Source: Plutella xylostella | Lineage: Eukaryota; Arthropoda; Insecta; Lepidoptera; Plutellidae | DNA: 64,000 nucleotides | Assembly (NCBI RefSeq): GCF_932276165.1 | Contig: NC_064011.1 | Location: 2,435,501 to 2,499,500, forward strand | Direction of reading: 5' to 3' | Shown: piece after piece, positions 63,802 through 64,000 of the stretch | Position numbering within the stretch: position 1 is the first letter of the stretch | Layout: every line of letters begins with the position of its first letter | The notes under the pieces: model-generated | Told to the model about the DNA's origin: nothing | What the model saw: the letters and a program-made list of their open reading frames with translations, nothing else | Database searches by the model: none | Position numbers and translations under genes: made by a program

Positions 63802-64000
63802 TCGTTAAATAAAGTTCAACCTAATGACAACTATTGTACCATTGAATAAAGTCACAAATTTTCTAACCGAACTAATTCCAAATAAGAGTCGAAACGTTTA
63901 TTTTTGCACTGAAACTCCATCTGTCTAGTATATTGTTAATCTAAGATCTCTGTAGTTGTACAGGTATATTCCTTTTTTATTACTTTCTTTTTGTGTTTCT
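63802..64000. other. No gene seen
   Basis: Unremarkable AT-rich sequence to the window end. Confidence 0.35.

Noticed and set aside
52030..64000. Further Ig exons of the receptor
   Set aside because: I found no stretch with Ig motifs, correct phase and splice sites; they probably lie beyond the window.

Overview
The window is eukaryotic and insect, almost certainly lepidopteran (moth or butterfly). It is AT-rich, its host genes have introns with GT-AG sites, and it is crowded with mobile elements typical of Lepidoptera: RTE-type LINEs with GAT-repeat tails, tRNA-derived SINEs, Helitron-like repeats, mariner/pogo-like elements and a copia-type LTR element. I see no prokaryotic features.

Host genes, all on the minus strand. 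(1) 19,999-51,656: the 3' part of a gene for an Ig-superfamily adhesion receptor of the Roughest/Kirre family. I assembled eleven exons by hand. Their phases chain without a break from the last Ig domain through the transmembrane exon and a long cytoplasmic tail to a C-terminal Thr-His-Val. Most of these exons are too short to stand out as open frames. The 5' exons lie beyond position 64,000. (2) 10,636-12,370: a two-exon secreted protein gene resembling lepidopteran ommochrome-binding proteins, with a Thr-rich and basic tail on its second exon. (3) 2,108-9,458 and beyond the left edge: a candidate secreted-protein gene made of a signal-peptide exon followed by very short exons, each a multiple of three bases, which I do not recognise.

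Mobile DNA by region. 2.5-9.4 kb: Helitron-like, TIR, I-type and RTE-type elements and a SINE, mostly in introns of gene 3. 12.4-20 kb: a SINE, mariner-like and pogo-like miniature elements and Helitron-like copies. 20.7-36.5 kb is one giant intron of the receptor gene. It holds a recent copia-type element (22.05-30.54 kb) split by a TIR transposon that itself contains further nested elements, then a LINE with almost intact ORF1 and ORF2 (30.7-35.6 kb) and a run of partial copies of the neighbouring receptor exon. 36.5-52 kb: receptor exons separated by SINEs and RTE tails, with further partial copies of an Ig exon. 54.8-62.0 kb: a jockey-group LINE whose 5' UTR and ORF1 occur twice in tandem. 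62-64 kb: more miniature and Helitron-like elements.

Most notable: the receptor gene carries two separate families of partial exon copies that keep frame and 5' splice site and differ from the main exon mainly at synonymous positions; the microexon gene; the tandem-ORF1 LINE, whose junction looks like a template jump; and the TIR transposon in the copia element, which carries about 18 copies of a short motif near its ends.
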